From: Choanephora cucurbitarum
Lineage: Eukaryota > Mucoromycota > Mucoromycetes > Mucorales > Choanephoraceae
Assembly (NCBI GenBank): GCA_025331435.1
Contig: JAIWNI010000087.1
Coordinates: 53,339 to 117,338, forward strand
Reading direction: 5' to 3'
DNA: 64,000 nucleotides
A program made the translations under genes and the position numbers. Positions within the stretch are counted from its first letter, which is position 1. Every line of letters begins with the position of its first letter. The notes beneath the pieces are model-generated. The model searched no databases. It saw only the letters and a list, made by a program, of their open reading frames with translations, and had not been told where the DNA came from. Below, one piece after another: positions 11,568 to 21,995 of this stretch.

Positions 11568-14500
11568 ATGAGTTCTATGCGCGGTTTGACTGTGTTTATT
11601 GGTAACGAAAAATGAAAGAAAAAAGAAGCATAGCCTGTGGATACCATGATTCTTATTTCTACTTTTTTATTTCTTCATACAATAGCCGATATTAGAAAAT
11701 GTAAGCAATTGACTGTGTACCTTTCTTTTATTTTTAATATGGAGAAACTCATGAATTGACATAGGTCGTGTTCGAGAATTGGAAGAGAAGCGTATCAACA
11801 AAGAGATGGCTAACATTCGCTCCAAGTTTAAAGGTAAAAAAAAAATGAGGTTTTTATTGTAACTAACTGAACTGACATGGATTAGAGGGCAATTTGAATG
11901 GATATCAAAAGAAGAAATATGTGTGCAAACTGTTATATATGTATATTCTCGGCTGGGATATTGACTTTGGTCACCTCGAAGCAGTCAATTTGATTTCAAG
12001 CCAAACATACAGTGAAAAGCAGATTGTAAGGTGAACAGTTTCGAATGGAAAAGGAAAAATCTTGACTGACAGGTTTCTTTTTTTTAAAAAAAAAATAAGG
12101 GTTATTTGGCAGTAACACTCTTGTTTCACGAAAACAGTGATCTTGTACGATTGGTCGTCAATTCAACAAAGAAGGATTTGGATGACATGAACGAGATTAA
12201 CAACTGTCTGGCACTTCATGCTATAGCCAACATTGGTGGTCGTGAAATGGCAGAAAGTTTAGCTGCAGATGTACATCGTCTTTTGATTTCTCCGTAAGTC
12301 ATGTCTCTTGCTTAAAGTGGAAAAGAGCACTGATCGTTTTGGTATATCAGAACATCCAAAAGCTTTGTTAAGAAAAAGGCTGCATTGACTTTGTTGCGCT
12401 TGTTCAGAAAACATCCTGATGTCATTCCAGTTACAGATTGGGCTGATCGTATTATTGCTTTGATGGATGAATATGATTTGGTAAAGTGTATTTCTTTGGT
12501 TATGCTTCAAAAGACGACTAAACTGTATGTGATACAGGGTGTAGCACTCAGTGTAACAACTCTAGTCCTTGCTTTGGCTCAAAGCTTCCCAGTAGAATAT
12601 AGCGGATGTTATGAAAAAGCAATTCAGCGTATGAAGAGAGTAAGGATTGAGCAAGCCTTTAGCGTGATGAGCGATGATTGTTGACAGCAATTCCTTCTTC
12701 TTTTTTTTTAGATTCTCATTGACCGAGATTATAGCTTAGATTACATCTATTATAAAGTACCTACACCTTGGCTTCAGGTGAAATGTCTTAGACTTCTTCA
12801 ATATTATCCTCCACCAGGTAAACTGAAGAAGTACAAGAGTCTCTCTATGGTCTAACAAAAAATGTACCTTATATTATCATTATGAAATAGATGATCCCAA
12901 GTTAAGAAATGACATTAGCGAAATTTTAGAGATCATTATCACCAGTTCTCAAGACTCACCCAAGAATGTACAACACAGCAATGCTCAAAATGCTGTTCTG
13001 TTTGAAGCCATCAATTTGGCCATTCATCTTGACAGCAATTCAACCTTGTGTGCTCAGGCAGCAGCTCTTTTAGGTCGTTTTATCTCGAGTAAAGAAACAA
13101 ACGTGCGTTATCTTGGTCTCGAAACCATGGCCCATTTGGCTGCCTGTGTAGATTCATTAGAGCCCATCAAGCGCCACCAAGAGACCATCTTGCTTTCTTT
13201 GCGTGATAAGGATATCAGTGTGCGTCGACGTGGTCTTGATCTGTTGTATTCCATGTGCGATGTTTCTAATGCCAAAGTGATTGTATCCGAATTGCTAAAG
13301 TATCTCCAAGTAGCTGACTATGCCATGCGAGAAGAGATGGTACTCAAGATTGCCATTTTGGCAGAGAAATTTGCTTACACCTATTCATGGTATGTAGATA
13401 TTATCTTACAGCTGATCTCTGCAGCAGGTGAACAAGTGGGTGAAGAGGTCTGGTTCCGTGTAGTTCAGATTGTTACCAACAATGAGGACCTTCAAGAATA
13501 TGCTGCCAAGACAGTCTTGCACTATCTAGGATCTCCTCAATACAACGAGACGATGGTCAAAGTAGGTGGTTACATTCTAGGTGAATTTGGCCATCTGATC
13601 GCCAACTTGACAAACTGCAGTCCTATTGAGCAATTCAATGCTGTTCACTCCAAATTCAATCTCTGCTCACTTCAGACACGTTCCTTGCTCTTGACTACCT
13701 ATGTCAAGTTTGTCAACCTGTTTCCTGAGATCAAGGGTCAGATCTTACCTGTCTTAAACCAATACCGATATGTGCTAGATGCTGAATTACAACAACGTGC
13801 CTGTGAATATTTCTCTATCTCAACCATGCCTACTGATGATATGTTACAGACAGTATGTGAAGAGATGCCACCTTTCCCCGGAAGAGAATCTACTCTGCTG
13901 CTCAAGCTGAATCAAAAGCATGATGATACAGAAGATAAACGTGTTTGGGTCATTGGTGGCCGAGCTGCCAACATGGAGCGACAAAACAGTCTGAAGCGTA
14001 TGATTTCGATGCGCTCTAGCTCAGTAGACAACATTCAGACTATAGCTCAAGCACCTACACATCAAGCACCTGTTCGTTCAAGTACCATGCCTGTCACAGC
14101 AGGAAATGAGCCTGACCTACTGGGATTCAATGACCTTTCTCTGGATGGTACAGAGCCATTGCAGATTACCAACATGAACACAAACACACCTTTAGCGCCT
14201 GGCTATGAGCTAGGATATTATCTACTTCAATACAATCCTGAGGGTGTTCTTTATGAAGATAGCCAACTCCAGGTCTCTATCAAGTCTGAATACCATGGTT
14301 CCCTTGGTCGATTAGCTATCTATCTGACCAACAAGACACAATATGTCATGTCTGACATCCAATTGCTTGTTCCGCCTACCGACGGGCTTGATATTGAACT
14401 CTTGCCAGCAGACAACACAACACTCTCACCTGGTGCTCAGATACAACGCCTTGTTAAGGCAGAGTGCAAAGATGTCTTCTTGAATGCCCCTGATTTATTT

Positions 14501-14974
14501 ATCTCAAGCTCGAGTGGTGTGATGCACCTCAAGCTGCCTATTGTCTTGACCAAGTTCCAAGAGCCCATCACCACCATGGACGGTGCTAGTTTCTTTAAGC
14601 GATGGAATCAGATTGGTGGCCCGCCTCGTGAAAACCAAGTCATTTTCTCTAGTCAGGTGCCTATTCAATTACCTAAGGCAACTGCATTGCTTCAAGGTTT
14701 TGGTATAGGTCTATTGTCTGGAGTTGACCCAAATCCAAACAATTTTGTGGGTGCAGGCATTGTAGATGCTGGAAAGGCAGGAGGCAAGATCGGTGTTCTT
14801 TTACGATTAGAGCCTAACTTGGAGCAAAATGTAAGTAGTTTAGTTTCTTTAGCAAATAGACAAGATTAACCAACCTTATTTTAGATGTATCGATTGACGG
14901 TTAGAACACCTACAGAAGGAGCTTCTGCTGTTATACGTGATATTCTAGAAAGACCTCTTACTGTTGGTTCTTAA
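11568..14974 (+). CDS. AP-2 clathrin adaptor complex, alpha subunit (alpha-adaptin)
   Basis: Large subunit of the AP-2 complex, which binds plasma-membrane PI(4,5)P2, cargo and clathrin in endocytosis. Ten exons: 11568-11601, 11686-11700 (15 nt), 11765-11833, 11886-12025, 12100-12293, 12351-12480, 12538-12639, 12712-12817, 12891-14830, 14885-14974, giving 939 residues, the usual length. The start [18 protein letters not shown] and the following [11 protein letters not shown] match the conserved alpha-adaptin N-terminus with its basic lipid-binding cluster. The HEAT-like trunk runs to about residue 600 and includes [22 protein letters not shown] and [11 protein letters not shown] short hinge with PDLLGF (about 615-690) is followed by the appendage domain and a C-terminus ending RPLTVGS. 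The small 5' exons hide the start from simple ORF finding. The gene converges with the FHA-RING gene, 148 bp away. Confidence 0.95.
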
Positions 14975-15036
14975 TCGCATACCCCCCTCTCTTTCAATGT
15001 TAAAGCCATTCTTTATCTTTTTTTTTTATTTTTTTC

Positions 15037-15042
15037 AATAAA
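15037..15042 (+). terminator. AATAAA poly(A) signal of the AP-2 alpha gene
   Basis: AATAAA 63 bases past the AP-2 stop, in a T-rich stretch, inside the short 148-bp gap between two convergent genes. Confidence 0.6.
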
Positions 15043-15122
15043 ATTACACTTATTATTATGATCACGTTTTCAAGTCTATATTTATACGAAAAGCACAATT
15101 CATCATAACAAAAAAAAAATGT

Positions 15123-16638
15123 TTAAGCGTCATTGTTTGGAAGCACAACATTGGTATCAAACATGGGAGATCCCACTAAAGTCGTTGACAGGAGTTCTCC
15201 TTGTCGTCCTAATCTGTGTGCTTGTGAAGGGCCTTGTTCTGTAGTTGTACCAGCAGTATCTTGTGTTAACGGTGTCTTCTTTAGTACACTTGTGTTATTC
15301 TCTAACCGATCAGATTGACGACTGATGCTACTACTGCTACTGCTTGGCCGTGATTCTTCTTCGTCATCATCATCATTATGAACAGATGTTGTTACTGGTG
15401 GCTCTGGTTCTTCTTCAATTTCTTCAGGCACAGTGTTGATAGGTACCGATTGCTTCTGTTGCTCTTTCGCATGTTGCATAGCTTCTAATACCTCATCCAC
15501 TTCAACAGCAACACTTGCTTCCAGATCAAAATAGCTTCTACATAATGGACATGAAAATCCAGGATAGTTTTGAAAGACGATTGGACGAAGGCATTTAAAG
15601 TGAAAGATATGTGAACAAGGTGCAATAAACAAGGCTTGAAAAGGAGCAATTGCATAAAGACAGATACAACACTCTTGGATATCAGCTCGAGAAACATCGC
15701 TTGTGTGAGGATGGCGACTCATCATATCGACTAGTTTGCTGGCATCAGACACATCTTCTTGTTGTATTTTGGTCGCTTCTCTCTGTAAACTCAAGTCGGC
15801 AATGTTGGGTTCACCTTGAGGCGAGGTAGAAAGATGATGTTGGCCTACAAGATGGTTGCGTAGTTGTTGGAATGCAGTGCGGGTAAAAGGGTTGTTTGCA
15901 TTCTGTGTCTGTCTATTGATCTCAACACGAATACGGACAGCACGATAGATGGGTTCTAATCCACCTTGATAATCTACACCTAACTGAACTGTGTCTCCGT
16001 CCTTCAACTCATGAGGTGAGCTGACATGGCTTGGAGGACTGAGACGGATTCGATTGACAAATGTGCCACTAGATGAGCCAATGTCATGAATAAACACCTG
16101 ATTTTTTAAAAAAGGCAAAGATAAGTTAGGTCATTGAGAAACACACACACAAAAAAATGAGGATTAACCTTACTTTGCCATTCTCGGTCCATATTTCAGC
16201 ATGGTTGCGACTGACTACCTTACTCTTGAAAGAGAATCGATCAGATTGGACATTTCGGTCTGAAAATCGACCGACACGATACATCACACCATGATCGAGT
16301 TCTTTATCAATGATTTCAAACACAAAACTTCGACTTGATAACCCGACATTGGGCACGAGTCGTAGGCGAGGTCGTACAGACGTTTGTTCAGTCAACAGCG
16401 ATGGTTCGTCTGGAGATATAGCGGTTTCCATTGTATTTCTGATAGGATTTACACTCTCTTGAGTTGACCCAGCATTAGACAGTCGACGATGTGCTCGACG
16501 AAGACTAGCGAATCCTCGAGAAAGTAAAGCAGGTTGATTATTGCTGTTGTTGGGTGATGTGGATAATGGTTGGTTTCTTGGCATAGTGTTCGATTCTGCT
16601 TCAGTGGTATTAGGTGTCAAAACAGGATACATATACAT
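15123..16638 (-). CDS. FHA-RING E3 ubiquitin ligase (Dma1/Dma2/Chfr-type)
   Basis: Two exons, 16638-16174 and 16097-15123, 479 residues. An FHA domain spans about residues 100-210, with VGRFSDR, KVVSRNHAEIW and the split motif IHDIGSSSGTFVNRIRLSP; the intron falls inside it. A RING finger follows at about 298-341: CCICLYAIAPF, then APCSHIFHFKCL and CPLCRS, spacing C-x2-C...C-x-H-x2-H/C...C-x2-C. In yeasts the FHA-then-RING order defines Dma1/Dma2, which ubiquitinate phosphorylated partners in the spindle-position checkpoint and septin control; that function is inferred by family. The long Ser/acidic C-terminal tail (about residues 370-479) is low complexity. The start at 16638 lies just downstream of a purine-rich (leader-strand pyrimidine) block. 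A second Met at residue 19 is possible. Confidence 0.9.
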
Positions 16639-17885
16639 ATAAAGAGGGAAAGCAGAGATAACAACAACAAGAAAAAGAGAGAGAAAAGAGAGAAAACAAA
16701 GAGAGTGGAAAAAAAAAGGAAAAAAAAAATAAAAAACCTGGTTTCACTCAGCTGTTCATTTCATAGACTTGACCAATTAAAGTAACGGAGTTGTAGGCTT
16801 TTTTTGGATTGATCCATTCTTCTACATGTTATTTCTTTTTTGACATCACGAGCACACTACAGCCTTTTCTATTCTGCTTTTTAATTATAAGATAGATTAT
16901 TTGATCTCTTGATTTATTAGTTATCAGTAAAGACAATGCCTCTCTACGTATTTCACTATAAAGGAGGGGGAGTAGCCTGATAAAATCTTCAATTGGTGAT
17001 TTCTTAAAGAGCATAAGGTGCAACCAATGATGCAATGTACAAATGGAACCATGGCTTATTGTTATCCCCTGGGAATGGATTTGATGCCCCAAGGAGAAAG
17101 TTGAGTATTGAATTCAACTTGTTCTTTTTTTTTGCTTTCCCTTTTTTTTTGGAATAACAAAAGAAGGTGCTTGTTTCATACGTCAAATCATAGCCTTACT
17201 TTGACTTTTTATAGCAAGGCTCCTGCTTGTCTCTAAACCAACTTTCATTCAAAATCCCAAAAAAAAAAGGGGAAGGAGTAGCAAGAGAGAGAGAGAGAGA
17301 AGGGAGGAGGGAGGGGAAGCTCAAAAAGAAAAAGCCGGGTATTGAAATCGATATAGTTTGCGCCACTTCTCTAACCAAACATACTACTAAATTAATTTGT
17401 GATTAACAACTTGGGGCAATTTGAATGTTCTCTCTACTTCTCTCTTTTCTTTGTACTGAAAAGAGCTTAAAGAAGATGGTGTTACTCTATCTGCTATTGG
17501 TATTATATCGTACGATTTGACATTATACATAATAGCATGAGTAAGACATCACAAGCAATTGCAAGGTTACACAAGAGGATGATAACACTTCAGTTGATGA
17601 GCATAACAAAGCAAGATATACAGCTTTGTTTTCTTTTTTAGTCAAATATCATACATGGGAAATAGAATCATGTTGCAGGTCACATCGTCAGGGAAATCAA
17701 GCAGGGCTGATTATATGTATTTTCTCTTGTTTCTATTGTTTACCTTGAAGTGATCTGCATAGCTTTGTAACAATGCCCAGACTACTCTTGACACGCTAAG
17801 CTAGTTGAAGACAGTCAGTAGCTTTAGAGTTGTTTTGTTGTTAGGATAGAATGGCTACAACAAGCAAGAAATTACATGGATATAC
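16639..17885. other. Intergenic region with GA microsatellite
   Basis: Shared upstream region of two divergent genes. A (GA)n run lies at about 17284-17300. Minus-strand frames between 16829 and 17186 look weakly protein-like (IEDFIRLLPLLYSEIRREAL) but need a frame change and have no recognisable homology; probably remnant sequence. Confidence 0.5.
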
Positions 17886-18271
17886 ATGAAAATAAAGAAA
17901 AATGCGCTATTTATTATTGTGAAGCAGGTACATTTCCCTTTTTGCTATTGGTATTGTACTAGCTAGAAAATACAATAAATTACCTTTCAGGGGGAGAATC
18001 AGAGTGCAGAACTGTTTGATCCAGAGCATGCAAATCTTTACGATTTGATTAGATCAGCAGATTCTGACTCAATTTATGGTAAGCCATCAACCCCCCTAGG
18101 ATTGTTTAGGTTAATTGGTCAGCCGATAGATGGTTAATATGCTCAAGTTATAGCTTCTGAGGAACAGGAACACAGCATTGTACAAGAGTAAGTTCATCAA
18201 GCGAGATGTTTGACCGCTAAAACAAACTGTCACCGATCAAGAGTGCAATGACTGATAATATCCGACATTGA
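17886..18271 (+). CDS. Small four-exon hypothetical protein (about 65 aa)
   Basis: Not visible as a long ORF, but four short exons join in frame at consensus GT-AG sites: 17886-17927, 17991-18078, 18148-18187, 18244-18271. The product begins MKIKKNALFIIVKQ and continues through GENQSAELFDPEHANLYDL, IRSADSDSIYVIASEEQ, EHSIVQ and, after the last intron, DAMTDNIRH before TGA. If the third intron is retained the protein stops two residues later at TAA 18188-18190. The pattern of introns interrupting an otherwise stop-free, well-formed peptide is good evidence for a real gene. I do not recognise the family. It is divergent from the FHA-RING gene and 0.6 kb upstream of the phosphatase. Confidence 0.6.
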
Positions 18272-18866
18272 AATACTTTAAATCAAGTGAGTGTCTGTAA
18301 CTGAAAGCGTTTTTAATTGGTTTGCTGGTTTGTGTGTGTTACTGCTTGTTCAAATCTTATTGTTAGCGAGAATTCTAAAAATACAAGAAGTTGGAGTTTT
18401 TTTAGTGCTAGACTTATTCTTTTTTTAGAAAAAGGAATCTTTTACCAACTATTCGGTAAGTTAGAATGTCTATTATGACACAAGACAAACCTCTTGGACA
18501 TACTCTATTGTAGAAATTGGTAGGCTAAACAAAAATATACAATTGGCACGGGAATACTCCCCAATCAAGTCGTCTATTACATGTGCGACTTGAAGAATCT
18601 AAGAAGAAAAGAGCAATGGCTTCTAATGCTTCTTGAGATTAAATTCTTCAGCACGAGAAAGGCAATACTGTTACTGCCACTACTCTTATAACAGACAGAC
18701 CTTCTTCAAGGAAATAGAGAAAAGAAAAAGAAAAAGCAGAATGCCTAAAAATACCAACAGACTATAATCAACAGCATAACAACAACAGTCACCTCTATCA
18801 AAAAAAGAAAACCCTATATTCTTTTGCTTCTTCTTCTTCTTCTTTTTCTACATTATTTATTTTGTA
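18272..18866. other. Intergenic; promoter of the phosphatase gene
   Basis: No coding signal. The last 30 bases are a CTT-repeat pyrimidine tract leading into the phosphatase start. Confidence 0.5.
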
Positions 18867-19964
18867 ATGGTTTTTTTCAATAGCAAGGATAATGCGAGTA
18901 GCATCGAATATGTAGATGCTTTTCCCGTTCATCAGAAGACACACAAACAAAAGCGTCTTTGGCGTTGGATAGGAATGGGTGTGGCAGCAATTGTTATCAT
19001 TGTGGTTGTCATCGTTGTTGCTGTGGTTGTGACAGACAATAAAAAGAAAAGCAGCACAAGCGTACAATATCCTATTTCACCATATTCTCACATGACCAAA
19101 CTAGTAACCAATAATGATTTGTCGCTTCAACAAAAAAGCAGAATATTTGTCTTGGGCGACATTCATGGCTGTATCAACGAGCTAAACAAAATGGTTGATA
19201 AACTCAATTTCAATCAGACAACAGACCAATTGATATTAGCTGGCGATCTCACTTCAAAGGGACCTGATAGCATTGGTGTAATTCGAAGAGCAAAAGAATT
19301 GGGTGCATTATGTGTAAGGGGTAATCATGATGACAAGGTCGTACGCTTCAAGACATTTCAATTGAAAAATGGCGAAGATGCAATGAAGCCAGCTGAAGCA
19401 CGCATGCCTGAAGGTGATGTGCCTGACCGACTAAAGTTCAAAAACTACCATGAGCCTATTGCCCTGTAAGTGATGCCATCCTATATACTGCCTAATTTAT
19501 AACTCAGCTGATAACCTCCAATCTGAGATAGCAATATGACACAGGAAGATTATGACTATCTGGCCAGTTGTCCAGTCATTCTCCATCTACCTTTCCTAAA
19601 TAATACTGTCATTGTTCATGGCGGAATTGATCCTCATATACAGTCATTGCAGGATCAAGTGCCCTATTTGGTGATGAACATGCGTGATATTGATGGAAAC
19701 AACCAACCTAATATTGAAGTAGGCACTGGTACACAATGGGCTACTGTTTACAACTCAGACCAAGCAAATTCAACAACAGACGATATGATGGTCTTTTATG
19801 GACATGACTCCAAGCGCGGCTTAAACATTAAGCAGACAACCTTTGGCCTTGACAGTGGCTGTGTTTATGGAAACCAACTTTCAGCAATCAACATACGTAC
19901 AAAAGAACTAACTCAGATCAACTGCCTTACTTATGCAAAGAAAGGAGGTGACAGCGACGATTGA
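18867..19964 (+). CDS. Membrane-anchored PPP-superfamily metallophosphatase (Ppn2-like endopolyphosphatase)
   Basis: Two exons, 18867-19465 and 19532-19964, 343 residues. A short basic cytosolic N-terminus is followed by one transmembrane segment (about 34-56, Val/Ile-rich) and a lumenal catalytic domain, so a type II membrane protein. The metallophosphoesterase motifs are present in order: GDIHG (97-101), GDLTSKGPDS (126-135), GNHDD (152-156), a histidine in IVHGGIDPH and another in YGHDSKRGL, which together would bind two metal ions. This architecture is that of yeast Ppn2 (YNL217W), a vacuolar Zn-dependent endopolyphosphatase; substrate and location here are inferred from that likeness. 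Short bacterial-type PPP phosphatases (ApaH/Shewanella-like) share the motifs, so protein phosphatase activity is an alternative. The stop lies one base from the end of the minus-strand gene. Confidence 0.85.
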
Positions 19965-19965
19965 T

Positions 19966-20448
19966 TTATTCCCACTCAAACAAGCTTACTTGTTTGTTTG
20001 CATAGACTGTTATACAATACCCGAGGTTGAAAATAAAAAGCTTATGGTCAGAATTTAATTGCAGTTGGTCATTTGCCTGAATCCATGACTTGCTTAGATG
20101 AGACAAAGCAGACTGTGGAGCTAAAACATATACATATAAAGGGAGTTTGAACCGAAAGCATATCAAGTGCTCATCTTGAAAAACCAGCTGAGAGCTACTA
20201 TCATCTATACTGATATAACCAGCTGTGCTCAAGAAAACCCCCCTTTTTTTTGCTTGGGGCAACTGAAGCTGCTGTCCCTTAATACTAAAAACTAATGTTT
20301 ATTGCTAGTCATCAACATCCTGTATGTGTAATGATTTGATTGTCAGGTGTATTTAATGACTTATTAAATGCATTATAAGACCACTTGTTATCAAGCTTCT
20401 TCTTTTAATGTTGATCGTTCTGTCACCTGTGCTATTAATACCAAACAT
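19966..20448 (-). CDS. Hypothetical protein, gene model uncertain
   Basis: The last exon, ending at 19966, is well supported: about 100 residues with SIKGQQLQLPQAKKRGVFL, YISIDDSSSQLVFQDEHLIC, LYVYVLAPQSALSHLSKSW and ending VSLFEWE, with normal amino-acid composition and no plus-strand gene to explain it. It has no Met of its own; it must begin at a splice acceptor at about 20280-20310. The best upstream start I can find is MFGINST at 20448, joined by an intron of about 130 nt, but this is weak. No family is recognised. The 3' end abuts the phosphatase stop with one base between, so the two transcripts must overlap at their 3' ends. Confidence 0.4.
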
Positions 20449-20783
20449 AGTTTGTAGAGAGATTGGTGCTTTCTTGGCCACCTCAAAATCAGTGTACTTC
20501 AACACTGACAAAATGCTTTCTTAACGCTAAAAGCAAAACCAACCAAGTCGGCAAAGTGAATTAAATTCATCATCAGAACTTGAATGTAGAAAAAAGGTTG
20601 CGACTACAATTCAAAAACCTAAGTTGTTCAATTCTTGCCTCTTGGACAAAACTTGGCTCTTTATTCTGCAGTTGCTGGTACAACCTATTTCTTAAGTGTG
20701 TAACTTATGTTCAGAAATAGTGAAGCTTGAGCAAAATCTTGTTTTATTTTTGTTTGCAGACAATCTAGTTCAAACTAAATGCT

Positions 20784-21243
20784 TTAATCATCTTCTATCA
20801 CAGGAGGTGAATGCTTCTTCAGTGCAGCTTCCATTTCATTGGGGTATTCTGATGCGAGTTGACTTTTTATCTTTCTTATTTTACTGAATACACTATTCAA
20901 ATCATTTTTGACCTCTGCAAGTAATTTTGTATGCGCTTCAAAATGCTTATGCACATGTTGATATCGTATTTGACTAAACTTGTTGAACGCTTCTAGCTTC
21001 TTTTGACTCTCCTCGTAAATATTCAGACTAAAAGGAATGGTAAAGAATGAACGGTAAAGATAGAAGAAGGCAAGAATACAGAGAAAAATAAAGAGAGACG
21101 TGTAAGCCTCTATAAGGCTTTCTTATTATCACTATTTCAAGTACAAGTTACCACTCTTGTTGATCACTTAGAACATCTTGTATGTCCTGATCACTTTTAA
21201 GCTGAAGTAGTTGATCGGCAAGATGATGAGGTATATCAGTCAT
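20784..21243 (-). CDS. KXD1: KxDL motif protein, BORC/BLOC-1-type subunit (KXD1 homologue)
   Basis: Two exons, 21243-21152 and 21027-20784, 111 residues, too short and split to show as a long ORF. It starts MTDIPHHLADQLLQLK. The second exon is almost wholly alpha-helical: LNIYEESQKKLEAFNKFSQI, then the KxDL region EVKNDLNSVFSKIRKIKSQL followed by ASEYP, and an acidic C-terminus IEDD. This helix-KxDL-KIRxIKxxLxxxYP pattern is the family signature of KXD1. KXD1 is a subunit of BORC (lysosome/vacuole positioning) in animals and of the BLOC-1-like complex in yeast; the same role in endolysosomal traffic is inferred. It is divergent from the F-box/LRR gene. Confidence 0.8.
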
Positions 21244-21995
21244 GGCAAAAAAAAATAATTATAATGTTTCAAGTAGAAAAAAAAACATGTGCTCTGAGCT
21301 TAATTTTCTTTTCTTTCTTAGAATCATTATGCATCGTTAAAATAAACCCTGTGTATTAAATTATCTTTCTGAGTTCGGTCTAAAGCTTATATTCTTGAAC
21401 TAAGAGAAGTCATTGATTCCATTAGTATCTTTAGCAGCTGACAATAGGCTTCTTTTTTTTTCTGTAACGAGCAAACGTGACTTCAGATTTGATAAGAGAG
21501 GATCTCAAGCAAACATTCCTGACACGTACATCCTCTCACTCTCACGGTGTTCTATTGAATCAAGAATGTAACGAACATAGCGTTAGCCTTCATCCCTTTC
21601 TTTTTTGTTGCAGAGTGTTTGGTAGCATACTAAGAGAGTTTTGAAATCCAATGCTTCGAGAAAATGGCTTCCTATTTTAGTGTACTATCGTAAGGATTAT
21701 CAATGATGCCATTATAATCTATGTAAATTGCAAAACAATCTTGTCAACCAAAACAGTCGACATATATACAATGTTACACTAATACAACAAGCTCGGAAGT
21801 CTTGCTTCCGTAACAATAAGTTATGTCAAAAAATAAACAGAGGGAAAATTATTTTGGGGTAAAAGCCTGACTGAGTTCATGAAACTTTGTCCCTCATCCA
21901 TATATTAGTGCCTATAGTCATTTCTTTCACTCTCTCTTTTTTTTCTTTTTCTTTTTTGTCTAACTTTTTTTATTTTTTACAAAGCGTTAAAAAAC
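21244..21995. other. Divergent promoter region between KXD1 and the F-box/LRR gene
   Basis: No coding signal. The final 100 bases before 21996 are strongly T/C-rich, as in other leaders in this window. Confidence 0.5.

Noticed and set aside
16829..17186. Two overlapping minus frames as a gene
   Set aside because: Frames do not join at splice sites, no start, no recognisable homology.
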